In this document: positions 51,976 through 60,806 of the stretch, one piece after another
How the letters are laid out: each line of letters starts with the position of its first letter
How positions within the stretch are numbered: the first letter of the stretch is position 1
NCBI GenBank assembly: GCA_902363575.1
Contig: CABJAJ010000001.1
Coordinates: forward strand, 565,768 to 629,767
Source: Rikenellaceae bacterium
Lineage (GTDB): Bacteria > Bacteroidota > Bacteroidia > Bacteroidales > Rikenellaceae
Direction of reading: 5' to 3'
DNA length: 64,000 bases
Made by a program: the position numbers and the translations under genes
The notes under the pieces: model-generated
Databases searched by the model: none
Seen by the model: only the letters and a program-made list of their open reading frames with translations
Told to the model about the DNA's origin: nothing

Positions 51976-54432
51976 TCAATAGCCGAGCGAGTGCATCCAT
52001 TCGAGCACTTCGGGAGCGACGGGTTCGTTGCGGTCCGACCAGCGGCCCCCTTCGATCAGGCGTCGGCGCTCGTCCTCGATGCGCTCGAAAATCGGGAATT
52101 CGGGTTTGCGCAGGGCCGTTTTTTGGTCGCGCAGCGAGGGACGGATACGGCGGTCGAAGACATCGCGCTGGGTCGGACGCCGCTCCGCCTCCCATTTGAA
52201 ATCCTTGAGGAAGAGGTTCTGGTCTTCGGGAATCTTGTCCAGCGGATAGATCGTGGCGACGGGATTGGCCCGGTAAACGATTTTGTCCACTTTCCGCTGT
52301 TCGATGTAGGAGGTCATCGAGCCGCCTTCGACCACCAGCAGATTGACCACGCGCGGGGAGTCGTCCTCCTGCAGGTAGTAGATGGTCTGCACGTTGCCGT
52401 TCACGTCGTTGCGGAAAATCTGGTTGTTGCGGAAAAAGGCGGTCATCTCCTTGCCCGTCACCTGGTTGTAATACATGGTGTCGAGCTCGGTAATCATCAT
52501 GGGACGCCCGACGAATTCGACCCGCTCGATCTGCTCGTGTTCCGTAAAGACGTCCATCACGTCCGAAGTGACCTGGTTGGTTTCGTTCCACAGTACCGGG
52601 TCGATGTAGAGGTGGATCGTCGAGTCGGACGAAAAAGCCACCAGCGAATCGCAGACTGCCTGAAAGTCGCTGCGGAACATCCTCACGTCGCGGTAGGCCT
52701 TAACCATCCGATACATGCTGTCGGCCGCGGTGAGGGCGGGGGGGATCGAGTCGGCCGCCCGGAGCGAATCCGCGGCGACGGGTGCTCCGACCGCCGTGGT
52801 ATCCGCCGGAGCGGGGAGCGAATCGGGCAGTTGGGTGCCGAGCCGGATAAGCGAATCGAGCCGGTGCAGTTCGGCGGAATCCGCGGGAACATAGGTCTTG
52901 CCGCGACGCTCCGCCTTGCGTGCCAGCCGTTCCTGACGGGCCAGCAGCCGGGCGCGGGCCTTCTCCCGGCGTTGCATGAGTCGGGCCTGTTCGCGTTCGT
53001 TCTGAGCTTTGGCGCGTGCGGCCATCTTCTCGCGCCGCTCGCGTCCGATCTTTGCCAGCCGCTCCCTGCGCTCGGCGGCCTTCTTCGCGCGTGCCTCTTC
53101 CCGCTCCTTGAGCGCCTGTTCCTTCAGCCGTGCCCGCTGCTGCTCGGGCGTAAGCTCCTCGGCCGGCTCATCCGCCCGGGAGAGGGCGGTGCTGTCGGCG
53201 ACCGAGGCGGGTTCGGATGCTGCGGACGCCGATTCCGCATCGACCGAGGCGGTCTGCGCGGAGGCGTTTTCCCGCGCAGGGCGAGCGAGCGAGTCGGCGC
53301 CGCGGGCGGATAATTCGTCGTGGCCGAGCGAATCGGCGCCTGCGGAGGGTCGTGCTCCTGGTGTGCGGGATGGCGACCGCAGACCGGCGGAATCCGCCTG
53401 CGTGGGAAGCGAGTCCGAACGCAGCGTGTCCGCATCCGCAAAGGGAAAGACGGTCAGCACCCAGATCGTGTCGGCCCGCATGAAGAGCGAGTCGCCCTGT
53501 TGCGGATCGTAGCTCACCACGGCCGGCCGGCGGGTGAGCAGCGCCCTGACGGGCTCCTTCCAATACTCCCCGTAGTCGCCGAAAGCCAGCGACTTGTGCT
53601 CCGTGTCGTCGATCTGGATGTTGCGGTGCAGCACGAGGTGGCCGGTGGCGCGGTAATAGTCGAGGCTGTCGCTCCAGAGCTCCTGTTTGTCGGTCAGCAC
53701 GTAGCCGTTGCGCGTGAGCGAATAAAGCTCGTCGGGTTTTTCGTATTCGCCCCGGTCGGCGTAGAGGTAGTCGCCCTGCTGGTTCCAGATGTTGGTGTTG
53801 TCGAAAAAGTAGGCGTGGTCGGTTTGCAGGTCGTAAATGACCGAATCCCCCTTGAGCTGGTAGGTTTCGTTGCGCATTTCGACGCGCTCGACGCAGGCCA
53901 CCTCCCGGCGGTTGGCATAGTAGTAGCCGCGGTCCGATTCGAGCAGGTTTTCGCCCTTGACCACCACGCCGCCGTTCCCGAACTTGCCCACGTTGTCGAG
54001 CGTGTTGAACAGGAACCGGCGGGTGTAAAGCGTGGCGTCGCCATCGACGACCTTCACCAGCTCGGAATAGACCCGCGCTTCGTTCTGCAGGCCGTTGTAG
54101 TCGGCCCTGTCGCCGTACACATAGGTCGTATTCTTGTTGATGAGCACGTGGCCGAAGCACTCGATGAGCATGTCGTTGTAGCGCACGGCGCTGTCGCAGG
54201 TGATGACCGCTCCGTTGTGGTGGGCGGCGAAGTTCCCTACCAGACACATGACCGTGGAATCGCCGACTTCGTAGGGATAGACCTCGTCGGCGGTAAGATC
54301 GACCAGAAGCGTGTCCTTGGGCGCGGGTGTCGGCGCCGCATCCGGGGATGCGGGCGGCTGCGCCCCGCTGCGGGCGGAGAGCACGCCGGCCACGGCCAGC
54401 GCCACGATCAATGCCGAGAGCAGCCTGCGCAC
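51976..54432 (-). CDS. OstA/LptD-N-like envelope protein with charged coiled-coil insertion
   Basis: The 818-residue protein has a signal peptide (residues 1 to about 24). OstA-like beta-jellyroll repeats (about 40-330) include CLVGNFAAHHNGAVITCDSA, GDRADYNGLQNEARVYSE and YLYADRGEYEKPDELYSLT. Next come a Ser/Ala/Asp-rich linker, a strongly basic/acidic coiled coil (about 435-530, with REKMAARAKAQNEREQARLM), and a further OstA-like C-terminal section (QVTSDVMDVFTEHEQIERVE). It is the Bacteroidetes OstA-like type, probably in LPS transport. It is 1 bp from the SurA-like gene upstream. Confidence 0.88.
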   Translation of the reverse strand: MRRLLSALIVALAVAGVLSARSGAQPPASPDAAPTPAPKDTLLVDLTADEVYPYEVGDSTVMCLVGNFAAHHNGAVITCDSAVRYNDMLIECFGHVLINKNTTYVYGDRADYNGLQNEARVYSELVKVVDGDATLYTRRFLFNTLDNVGKFGNGGVVVKGENLLESDRGYYYANRREVACVERVEMRNETYQLKGDSVIYDLQTDHAYFFDNTNIWNQQGDYLYADRGEYEKPDELYSLTRNGYVLTDKQELWSDSLDYYRATGHLVLHRNIQIDDTEHKSLAFGDYGEYWKEPVRALLTRRPAVVSYDPQQGDSLFMRADTIWVLTVFPFADADTLRSDSLPTQADSAGLRSPSRTPGARPSAGADSLGHDELSARGADSLARPARENASAQTASVDAESASAASEPASVADSTALSRADEPAEELTPEQQRARLKEQALKEREEARAKKAAERRERLAKIGRERREKMAARAKAQNEREQARLMQRREKARARLLARQERLARKAERRGKTYVPADSAELHRLDSLIRLGTQLPDSLPAPADTTAVGAPVAADSLRAADSIPPALTAADSMYRMVKAYRDVRMFRSDFQAVCDSLVAFSSDSTIHLYIDPVLWNETNQVTSDVMDVFTEHEQIERVEFVGRPMMITELDTMYYNQVTGKEMTAFFRNNQIFRNDVNGNVQTIYYLQEDDSPRVVNLLVVEGGSMTSYIEQRKVDKIVYRANPVATIYPLDKIPEDQNLFLKDFKWEAERRPTQRDVFDRRIRPSLRDQKTALRKPEFPIFERIEDERRRLIEGGRWSDRNEPVAPEVLEWMHSLGY

Positions 54433-54433
54433 C

Positions 54434-55855
54434 TTATTCTCCCTGTTTCAGCCAGCGTTTGTTCTCGAATGCTCCGTCGCGGTATTCGGGCGAAATATAG
54501 ACGTACATGCCGTCGATCTTGCGGCTGAGCCACTCCCGGAACACCCGCTCCTGCTTGGCCGCGAGAGCCATCTGCTCCAGCCGGATGTAATCCTCGTTGA
54601 GCGATGCTTTGTGCGGGGGAATCACCTGCACGAGCTTGACGATCTTCGAGAGCTTGTTGCCCATCATATCCTCGGTGGGGAAGGCGTCCGAAATCTCGCC
54701 GACCTGGAGTTTGCGGATCGCGTTGTAGTCGTCGAGGCTCTTGCCGTAGCCCCGGCTGCCGAAATCTTCGCGCAGGAATTTGGTCTGTGTGTATTTGGCG
54801 TCGAAGACCCCCGCCCGCTCCAGGATGTCGGCATTGGAGACGATGCCGCCGTTCATCTTGGAGTTCACGTCGTCCGAGTAGAGCAAGGCAGCCTTCTCGA
54901 AGGTGATCGAGTCCTGCCGGATTTTGGTAGCCAGACTGTCCAGGATGTGCGTGGGCTCGGCCTCCTCCTCGTAGGTGTAGTCCGGGCGGATCAGGATATG
55001 GCGGCAATGGTAAAGGCGCCCTTTCTTATCGATAAGCTGGATCAGGTGGAATCCGAACTGCGTCTCCACCACCTCCGAAATCTGTCCGGGCCGCAGTTCG
55101 CCGAGCGCGTCCGCGAAGGGCTGCACGAAGCCTTCGAGCGGCTGGGGATCCATCTCTCCGCCCGTGATGGCCGAACCATCGACCGAGTACATGCGGGCCA
55201 TCACGTCGAAGCGGGTCTGACCCGTGATGATGCGCTCGCGCATCTCCAGCAGCCGCTCCTTCGCACGCTGCTTGGCCAGTTTCATCGACTTGGGAAACTT
55301 GGTGATCTGGGCGTAAACGTACTGCTCGGGAATGGTCGGCAGGCTGTCCCGGTCGGTGCGCTTGTAGAAGCGCTCCACCTCGCCCGGAACGATGGTTACG
55401 CGGCTGATGATCTTGTGCTGCATCCCCTCGGCGTAGGCCCGCTCCTCGTAACGCTGGCGCAGCATCTCGCGGATGTTGAATACGGCCATGTGGTGACGGG
55501 CCTCCAGCTCGGCGATCGAACCCTCCTGCTCGATCATCCCCTGGAGGTGCTGCTCGACACGCTGCTGGATGTCGAGGGCGCTGATCTCCACCGAGTCGAT
55601 GACGCCCTGATTGTAGAGCAGCTTCTGCATCAGCAGGTCCTCGAGCGCTTCGTTGAGGGGATCGCGGTCGGAAGTGTAGCCCTCCTGCCGGCGCTGGACC
55701 GTCAGTTGCGCGGCGTATTCGTCCACTTCGGATTGCAGGATCGACGAGCCGCCCACCACGGCGACGACCCGATCGAGCATCACCTGCCGTTTCTGGGCGG
55801 GCGCAACCGCCGCCATAGCCAGCAGCGACGCCAGCAAAAGACCTTTCCTAAACAT
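54434..55855 (-). CDS. SurA-like peptidylprolyl isomerase
   Basis: The 473-residue protein has a signal peptide (residues 1-20, ending AAVAPAQ). A SurA N-terminal-like helical domain follows (DRVVAVVGGSSILQSEVDEY). The parvulin domains are at about 180-280 (VYAQITKFPKSMK to GGEMDPQPLEGFVQPFADAL) and 290-400 (YHCRHILIRPDYTYEEEAEP). It is a periplasmic chaperone for outer-membrane proteins. It is 6 bp after the next gene upstream and 1 bp before the OstA-like gene. Confidence 0.93.
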   Translation of the reverse strand: MFRKGLLLASLLAMAAVAPAQKRQVMLDRVVAVVGGSSILQSEVDEYAAQLTVQRRQEGYTSDRDPLNEALEDLLMQKLLYNQGVIDSVEISALDIQQRVEQHLQGMIEQEGSIAELEARHHMAVFNIREMLRQRYEERAYAEGMQHKIISRVTIVPGEVERFYKRTDRDSLPTIPEQYVYAQITKFPKSMKLAKQRAKERLLEMRERIITGQTRFDVMARMYSVDGSAITGGEMDPQPLEGFVQPFADALGELRPGQISEVVETQFGFHLIQLIDKKGRLYHCRHILIRPDYTYEEEAEPTHILDSLATKIRQDSITFEKAALLYSDDVNSKMNGGIVSNADILERAGVFDAKYTQTKFLREDFGSRGYGKSLDDYNAIRKLQVGEISDAFPTEDMMGNKLSKIVKLVQVIPPHKASLNEDYIRLEQMALAAKQERVFREWLSRKIDGMYVYISPEYRDGAFENKRWLKQGE

Positions 55856-55861
55856 ACGTTC

Positions 55862-56734
55862 CTATTCTTGTTCCGTTAAATAAATCTTCACTTCGCCGTT
55901 TTCCCGTGCCCGTTCGAGCATCTGTTCCTCGCACCGGCGCACGATTTCGCTCTGGCGCTGGTTGAAGAGGATACGGCGTATGGTCTCCCGCACGCGTTCC
56001 TGCGGCGAGGGTTCGCCCGCACGCAGCACGTCGGTGATTTCAAAGTAGTAGTGCGACCGGCTGTCGCGCATCTGCTGAATCTCGCCCGGCTTGAGCAACT
56101 GGTCGTAATTTTGCGACCGCAGCGTGGGCAGGTAGCTCAGAAACTCCCCGAATTCGACCCACGTGCCGGTGAAGTCCGCCAGCACGAAGTTGTTCTTGAG
56201 GCAGATGTCGGCGAAGTCCTTCTGCCGCGCGGGGCTTTTCGACCCCATGAGCGCCAGCAGCTTGGAGGCCTGGCGATACCCCTGATCGAATTGCAGGATG
56301 CGGCCCCGCACGATGGTGCGGTCGAGCTTGAAATCCCCGATATGGTCGCGGTAATAGGCCGCCACCTCCTCGTCGGTGAAGACGGTGTCGATCTGCCGGT
56401 CGATGAAATACTGGTCGAGCTTGCGGATGAGCAGCGACTGACGGTACTCCTCCACCAGCGACTCGATGTCCTCGGCCGAGGCGGAAAAAAGGTTCTCGGC
56501 CTGTTGCAGCTTGATCTGCTTCTTGACCCACCTGTCCACGTACATCCCCACGAACGATACGCTGTCCTCACCCGTAAGGCCGCCGGGCACCACGGCCTGC
56601 AGGTCCCGCACCCGCAGTTCGCTTTTTCCCGCCCGCGCCAGCACCTTGCCGCTGTCCAGATAGACGGGCAGCTCCTGACAGCCCGCCGTCAGCAGGAGGG
56701 TGGCAAAAGTCGCTATGGTCAGCAGGAGGCGCAT
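55862..56734 (-). CDS. SurA/PrsA-like lipoprotein without a parvulin domain
   Basis: The 290-residue protein has a lipoprotein signal (LLTAGC, Cys about 19). The SurA/PrsA N-terminal helical core is seen: VLARAGKSELRVRDLQAVVP, SFVGMYVDRWVKKQIKLQQA, and DTVFTDEEVAAYYRDHIGDF. A parvulin domain is not evident, so it is probably a chaperone partner rather than an isomerase. It is 6 bp before the SurA-like gene, a tandem pair that feeds the OstA-like gene. Confidence 0.85.
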   Translation of the reverse strand: MRLLLTIATFATLLLTAGCQELPVYLDSGKVLARAGKSELRVRDLQAVVPGGLTGEDSVSFVGMYVDRWVKKQIKLQQAENLFSASAEDIESLVEEYRQSLLIRKLDQYFIDRQIDTVFTDEEVAAYYRDHIGDFKLDRTIVRGRILQFDQGYRQASKLLALMGSKSPARQKDFADICLKNNFVLADFTGTWVEFGEFLSYLPTLRSQNYDQLLKPGEIQQMRDSRSHYYFEITDVLRAGEPSPQERVRETIRRILFNQRQSEIVRRCEEQMLERARENGEVKIYLTEQE

Positions 56735-56795
56735 GTCGATCGGGTGTTCAAAGGTACTGCATTCATGTCGAATTAACGGTTGCCGGCCGGGATTA

Positions 56796-57767
56796 TTACG
56801 CCGCCGGGCGATTTTTCTCCTGCTCGCGCAACAGCCTCACCCTGCTCATCATCCGCCAGGCCGCCAGAGCGAACACCGCCAGAGCGAGCACATAGACGCA
56901 GGCGTAAAGCGTGCGGTTGGGGAGCAGTTCCGACAGGGTCAGGCTCTCCATGCCGAACAGGAGCAGGGTCATGGCGATCGCGTTGTTGAACCCGTGCAGC
57001 AGGATGGTCGCATAGAGCGAGTCGGTGCGCAGGTAGATGAAACCCAGGATCAGTCCGAGCACCAGCGCATTGACCGCCAGGGTGACGTGCAGGTGCATCA
57101 CGGCGAAGAAGAGCGACGACGCCCACAGCGCGGTGATGACGCCGTACCTGGCCCGCAGGGATTCGAGCAGGATGCCCCGGCAGAGCAGCTCCTCCAGTAC
57201 GGGAGCCAGCACGACCACCGTCACCAACGCCCACAGTCCGCGACCCGTGGCGTCGGGCGGCGCGGGCAGCAGCGCGAGCAGCGGATCGATCACGATACTT
57301 GCCGCGAGCATCATCACCAGCCCCCAGAGCAGGATCGCCGGGTTGAAACCCCGGAGTGAGAAACGGGCGATCCGGCGCGTGCCGCCCCGCAGCCGGCGGT
57401 AGAGCAGGGTGGCAAGGATCATCAGCGTCATGGAGACGGCGTAGTTCACCGCCACGAAAACCCCCGTCTGCTGTTGCTGTTCCGGGGTAAGGGGCGCGCC
57501 CCCGGCGTCGGGCATGCGCACGCCGCAGAGCAGCGACACGACCCAGGCGACGAGCTGGCACACGACGAACACGCCGAGCAGCGCCAGCAGGTCTCCGACC
57601 GACGGGAAACGAAAGCGGGGCGTCGCCGGACCGTGGGGCCGTACGACGGCATCCGGCACCGGTTTTTCCGGTCCGTCCGCTGCGCCGCGCGGGGTTTCCG
57701 GCTCCGCGGCCGCGATCCGTTCCGTCGCCTTTTCGCGGAGCGCTTTATCCGAATTATTCTCTTCCAT
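56796..57767 (-). CDS. CPBP family intramembrane metalloprotease (Abi/Rce1-like)
   Basis: The 323-residue protein has a charged N-terminus and about eight hydrophobic segments. The CPBP motifs are EELLCRGILLESLRARYG (EExxxR), FFAVMHLH (FxxxH) and LHGFNNAI (HxxxN). It cleaves within the membrane; substrates are unknown. ATG 57767 (MEENN) is preferred to 57785. It is 61 bp upstream of the SurA/PrsA lipoprotein in the same direction. Confidence 0.92.
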   Translation of the reverse strand: MEENNSDKALREKATERIAAAEPETPRGAADGPEKPVPDAVVRPHGPATPRFRFPSVGDLLALLGVFVVCQLVAWVVSLLCGVRMPDAGGAPLTPEQQQQTGVFVAVNYAVSMTLMILATLLYRRLRGGTRRIARFSLRGFNPAILLWGLVMMLAASIVIDPLLALLPAPPDATGRGLWALVTVVVLAPVLEELLCRGILLESLRARYGVITALWASSLFFAVMHLHVTLAVNALVLGLILGFIYLRTDSLYATILLHGFNNAIAMTLLLFGMESLTLSELLPNRTLYACVYVLALAVFALAAWRMMSRVRLLREQEKNRPAA

Positions 57768-57836
57768 AATCAGGTGTGCGTCCAATGGATCACGAGCCCA
57801 AAGGTAAGCATTTTTCCGTTACGCTTATGGATTTCC

Positions 57837-57856
57837 ATTTAATTTCATTAAATTTG
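57837..57856 (+). promoter_or_regulatory. parA promoter -7 element overlapping a palindrome
   Basis: TAAATTTG (57849-57856) matches TAnnTTTG, 25 bp before parA. It overlaps the inverted repeat ATTTAAT-TTC-ATTAAAT (57837-57853), a candidate operator for autoregulation. Confidence 0.5.
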
Positions 57857-57881
57857 CCCGATTATAACACCCAACGAAAAC

Positions 57882-58667
57882 ATGGCAAAGGTCATCGCAT
57901 TAGCCAACCAGAAAGGGGGCGTGGGCAAAACCACCACGGCGATCAACCTGGCGGCGTCGTTGGCGCTGCTGGGCAAGAAGGTGCTGCTGCTGGACGCCGA
58001 TCCCCAGGCCAACGCCACCTCGGGGCTGGGCTTCGGCATCAACCTCGACGGCATCTATGCGTGCGTCACCGGGGCCCGCACGCCGCAGGAGGTGATCCTG
58101 CGCAGCGAGGAGGTCAAAAACCTCTGGGTGCTCCCCTCGAGCATCGACCTGGTGGCCGCCGACACCGAGCTGCCGAAGATGGAAAACGGACACTATGTCA
58201 TCAAGGGTATCGTCGATGCCGTGCGCGACCGCTTCGATTACGTGTTCATCGATTGCTCCCCCTCGCTCGGGTACACGACCGTGAATATTCTCACGGCCGC
58301 CGACTCGGTGCTTATCCCCGTGCAGTGCGAATACCTCGCGCTGGAGGGTCTGAGCAAGCTGCTCAACACGGTAAAGCTGGTCAAGGGCGGCCTGAATCCC
58401 GGGCTGGAGATCGAGGGCTTCGTGCTGACGATGTACATGCGCAACCGCCTGAACAATCAGGTGGCCGCCGAGGTGCGGGCGCACTTCGGCGAGCTGGCCT
58501 ACGACACAATAATCCAACGCAACATCCGTTTGGGTGAAGCACCCTCCCACGGCAAGCCGGTGATTCTCTACGACGCGGGCGCCGTCGGGGCGGCCAATTA
58601 CCTCACGCTGGCCAAGGAGTTTCTCAAACGCAACCGCAAGGCACGAAAAACCACGCAGACAACATGA
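57882..58667 (+). CDS. parA: Chromosome partitioning ATPase ParA (Soj)
   Basis: The 261-residue protein has a deviant Walker A NQKGGVGKTTTAINLAAS. It also has LLLDADPQANATSGLG, VFIDCSPSLGYTTVNILTAA and PVQCEYLALEGLSKL. There is no N-terminal HTH, so it is the chromosomal Soj type. It overlaps parB by 4 bp. It moves origin regions with ParB. Confidence 0.97.
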   Translation: MAKVIALANQKGGVGKTTTAINLAASLALLGKKVLLLDADPQANATSGLGFGINLDGIYACVTGARTPQEVILRSEEVKNLWVLPSSIDLVAADTELPKMENGHYVIKGIVDAVRDRFDYVFIDCSPSLGYTTVNILTAADSVLIPVQCEYLALEGLSKLLNTVKLVKGGLNPGLEIEGFVLTMYMRNRLNNQVAAEVRAHFGELAYDTIIQRNIRLGEAPSHGKPVILYDAGAVGAANYLTLAKEFLKRNRKARKTTQTT

Positions 58668-59530
58668 AACAGAAAGGATTAGGAAGAGGACTGGACGCCA
58701 TTTTCGGCAGCGAGAAACCCGACGCGCGGCTTCGGCCGATGACCGAGATGGCCGAGATCGCCTTAACGGATATCGTGCCCAACCCCACGCAGCCGCGCAG
58801 CCGCTTCGACGAGGAGGCGCTCGACGAGCTGGCCGACTCGATCCGCACGCTCGGGGTGATTCAGCCCGTCACCGTCCGGCGGCGCGACGACGGGAAATAC
58901 GTCCTCATCAGCGGCGAACGGCGCTGGCGGGCCGCGCAGCGCGCCGACCTGAAGACTCTGCCCGCCTATGTGCGCGAGGTGGACGACGAGAACCTGCATG
59001 CCATGGCCCTGGTCGAGAACATCCAGCGTCAGGACCTCAACGCCATCGAAATCGCACTCGGCATGCAGCGCCTGATCGACGAGTGCAACCTCACGCAGGA
59101 CGCCCTGTCCGAAAAGGTCGGCAAGAAACGCTCGACCGTCTCCAACTACATGCGCCTGCTCAAACTGCCCGATCAGGTGCAGCTCGCGCTCAAGGAGGGC
59201 CTTATCTCGATGGGGCACGCCAAGGCAATCGCCGGCGCACCCGAGGGGCAGCAGCTCCGCATCCTCAAGCGGTGCGTGAAGCGGGGCCTTTCGGTCCGTC
59301 AGGTCGAGGAGCTGGTGCGCGCACTCGCGGAGCAGGAGAGTCGCCGGGAACCCGCCGAGGAGGAGGAATACCCCGAAACCTACATGCGGCTGGTCGAACA
59401 GCTCGAACGTTTCTTCACCCCCGAAATCAGCATCAAGCGTGCGAAAAACGGAGGCGGCAAAATCGTCATCGGCTTCTCGGACGACGCCGAGATCGAAAAA
59501 TTCATCGAACGCTTTGACAGGCGGGCCTGA
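58664..59530 (+). CDS. parB: Chromosome partitioning protein ParB
   Basis: The 288-residue protein has the CTP-binding N-domain (IVPNPTQPRSRFDEEALDEL, ISGERRWRAAQRADL, ALVENIQRQDLNAIEIAL). A central HTH follows (QDALSEKVGKKRSTVSNYMR, then LISMGHAKAIAG), and the C-terminus is a dimer domain. It binds parS sites; none was spotted in this window. Confidence 0.97.
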   Translation: MKQKGLGRGLDAIFGSEKPDARLRPMTEMAEIALTDIVPNPTQPRSRFDEEALDELADSIRTLGVIQPVTVRRRDDGKYVLISGERRWRAAQRADLKTLPAYVREVDDENLHAMALVENIQRQDLNAIEIALGMQRLIDECNLTQDALSEKVGKKRSTVSNYMRLLKLPDQVQLALKEGLISMGHAKAIAGAPEGQQLRILKRCVKRGLSVRQVEELVRALAEQESRREPAEEEEYPETYMRLVEQLERFFTPEISIKRAKNGGGKIVIGFSDDAEIEKFIERFDRRA

Positions 59531-59550
59531 GCATTGCATGGTAGGCGGGT

Positions 59551-60804
59551 ATGAGAGGTTGCGCTAAACTGTTCCTGTGGGCCGGAGTCCTGCTGCTGGC
59601 CGCGGCAGCCGCTCCGGTTTCGGCCCAGAGCCGCAGGGGAGTGCGCACGGTCGTCCGCGGCGGCCTCGTCTCCAAACCCGACACGCTCCGCACTGCCGTG
59701 CGGGGTGACAGCCTGCTTGCGGTGGCCGATACGCTGTTGCTGCGCGCGGACTCCCTCGCGGCGGCCGATCCTGCGGCCCTCGATTCGTTGCTGGCGCAGG
59801 GCGCACGGCTCGTCGCCGCCGACTCCCTTCCTTTCTTGTCGGGGGCGGAGGCGGTCGATTCGCTCGCCTTCCCCGCACTGGCGGGGGTGCTGCCGACCGA
59901 CTCGCTGGCGCTTGCGGCGGACACGGTGCGGCGCGAGAAAAGGGGGTGGCTGATGAGCGACTCGATGTCGCTGTCGAAAGTCTGCTGGATTTCGACCGTG
60001 CTGCCCGGTTACGGACAGATTTACAACAAGCAATACTGGAAGCTCCCGATCCTCTACGGAACGCTCGGCGCCTCGCTCGGGTTGTTCTTCCATGAGAACA
60101 GCCGCTACAAACCCCTGCGCACGCAGTACAACGCCATGACGCTCGAGAGTACCGACCGCACGCGCGAACTCGACCTGTTGCAGGGACGCATGATCCGCAG
60201 CAATACGCGGCGCCAGATCTACCTGGGGGCCGCCATCGCCTCCTACATCTATTTTATCGGCGACGCGGCCGTCAATTATTCCACCAACGACGTGTCGGAC
60301 GTGAAGAAGGCCACCACGCTGGCCTGCATCTGTCCCGGTGCCGGCCAGATTTACAACAAGAGCTACTGGAAAGTGCCTTTCGTGGTCGGCGGCTTCGCCT
60401 CGATGATCTACTGCATCGACTGGAACAACCGGGGCTACCAGCGGTTCAAGAAGGCCTACCGCCTGCTCACCGAGTGGGAAAAGGCCTACCAGGAGCACCA
60501 GCAGGACCCCGACCGTTACCCCGACCCCGGGCAGTCGAAAGACGAGTTCCGGGGCCGCATCCCCGCCAAGTCGCTCAAAACCTATAAGGACAGCTACCGC
60601 CGCAACCGCGACCTGTGCATCATCATCACGGCGGGTCTTTACGTATTGCAGATCGTCGATGCGCACGTCGATGCCCACCTCAAAGATTACGACATCTCCG
60701 ACGACCTGTCGATGAACCTCGAGCCGAAAATCGACTACACCTACATCCCCGGTGCGGGCGGTCACCGTCCCGTTTACGGATTTAACCTCAGCCTGAAATT
60801 CTGA
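59551..60804 (+). CDS. DUF5683 membrane protein
   Basis: The 417-residue protein has a signal peptide (residues 1 to about 25, ending APVSAQ). A Ser/Asp/Leu-rich segment with repeated DSL motifs follows (about 55-125). Two homologous units then follow: LPGYGQIYNKQYWKLPI and CPGAGQIYNKSYWKVPF, each followed by a membrane helix. This is the DUF5683 family, function unknown. It always sits near envelope genes in Bacteroidetes; here it is between parB (20 bp) and mltD (2 bp). Confidence 0.85.
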   Translation: MRGCAKLFLWAGVLLLAAAAAPVSAQSRRGVRTVVRGGLVSKPDTLRTAVRGDSLLAVADTLLLRADSLAAADPAALDSLLAQGARLVAADSLPFLSGAEAVDSLAFPALAGVLPTDSLALAADTVRREKRGWLMSDSMSLSKVCWISTVLPGYGQIYNKQYWKLPILYGTLGASLGLFFHENSRYKPLRTQYNAMTLESTDRTRELDLLQGRMIRSNTRRQIYLGAAIASYIYFIGDAAVNYSTNDVSDVKKATTLACICPGAGQIYNKSYWKVPFVVGGFASMIYCIDWNNRGYQRFKKAYRLLTEWEKAYQEHQQDPDRYPDPGQSKDEFRGRIPAKSLKTYKDSYRRNRDLCIIITAGLYVLQIVDAHVDAHLKDYDISDDLSMNLEPKIDYTYIPGAGGHRPVYGFNLSLKF

Positions 60805-60806
60805 CC

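Noticed and set aside
57780..59530. parS site next to parAB
   Set aside because: No TGTTTCACGTGAAACA-like palindrome was seen near parAB or elsewhere in the window by eye.
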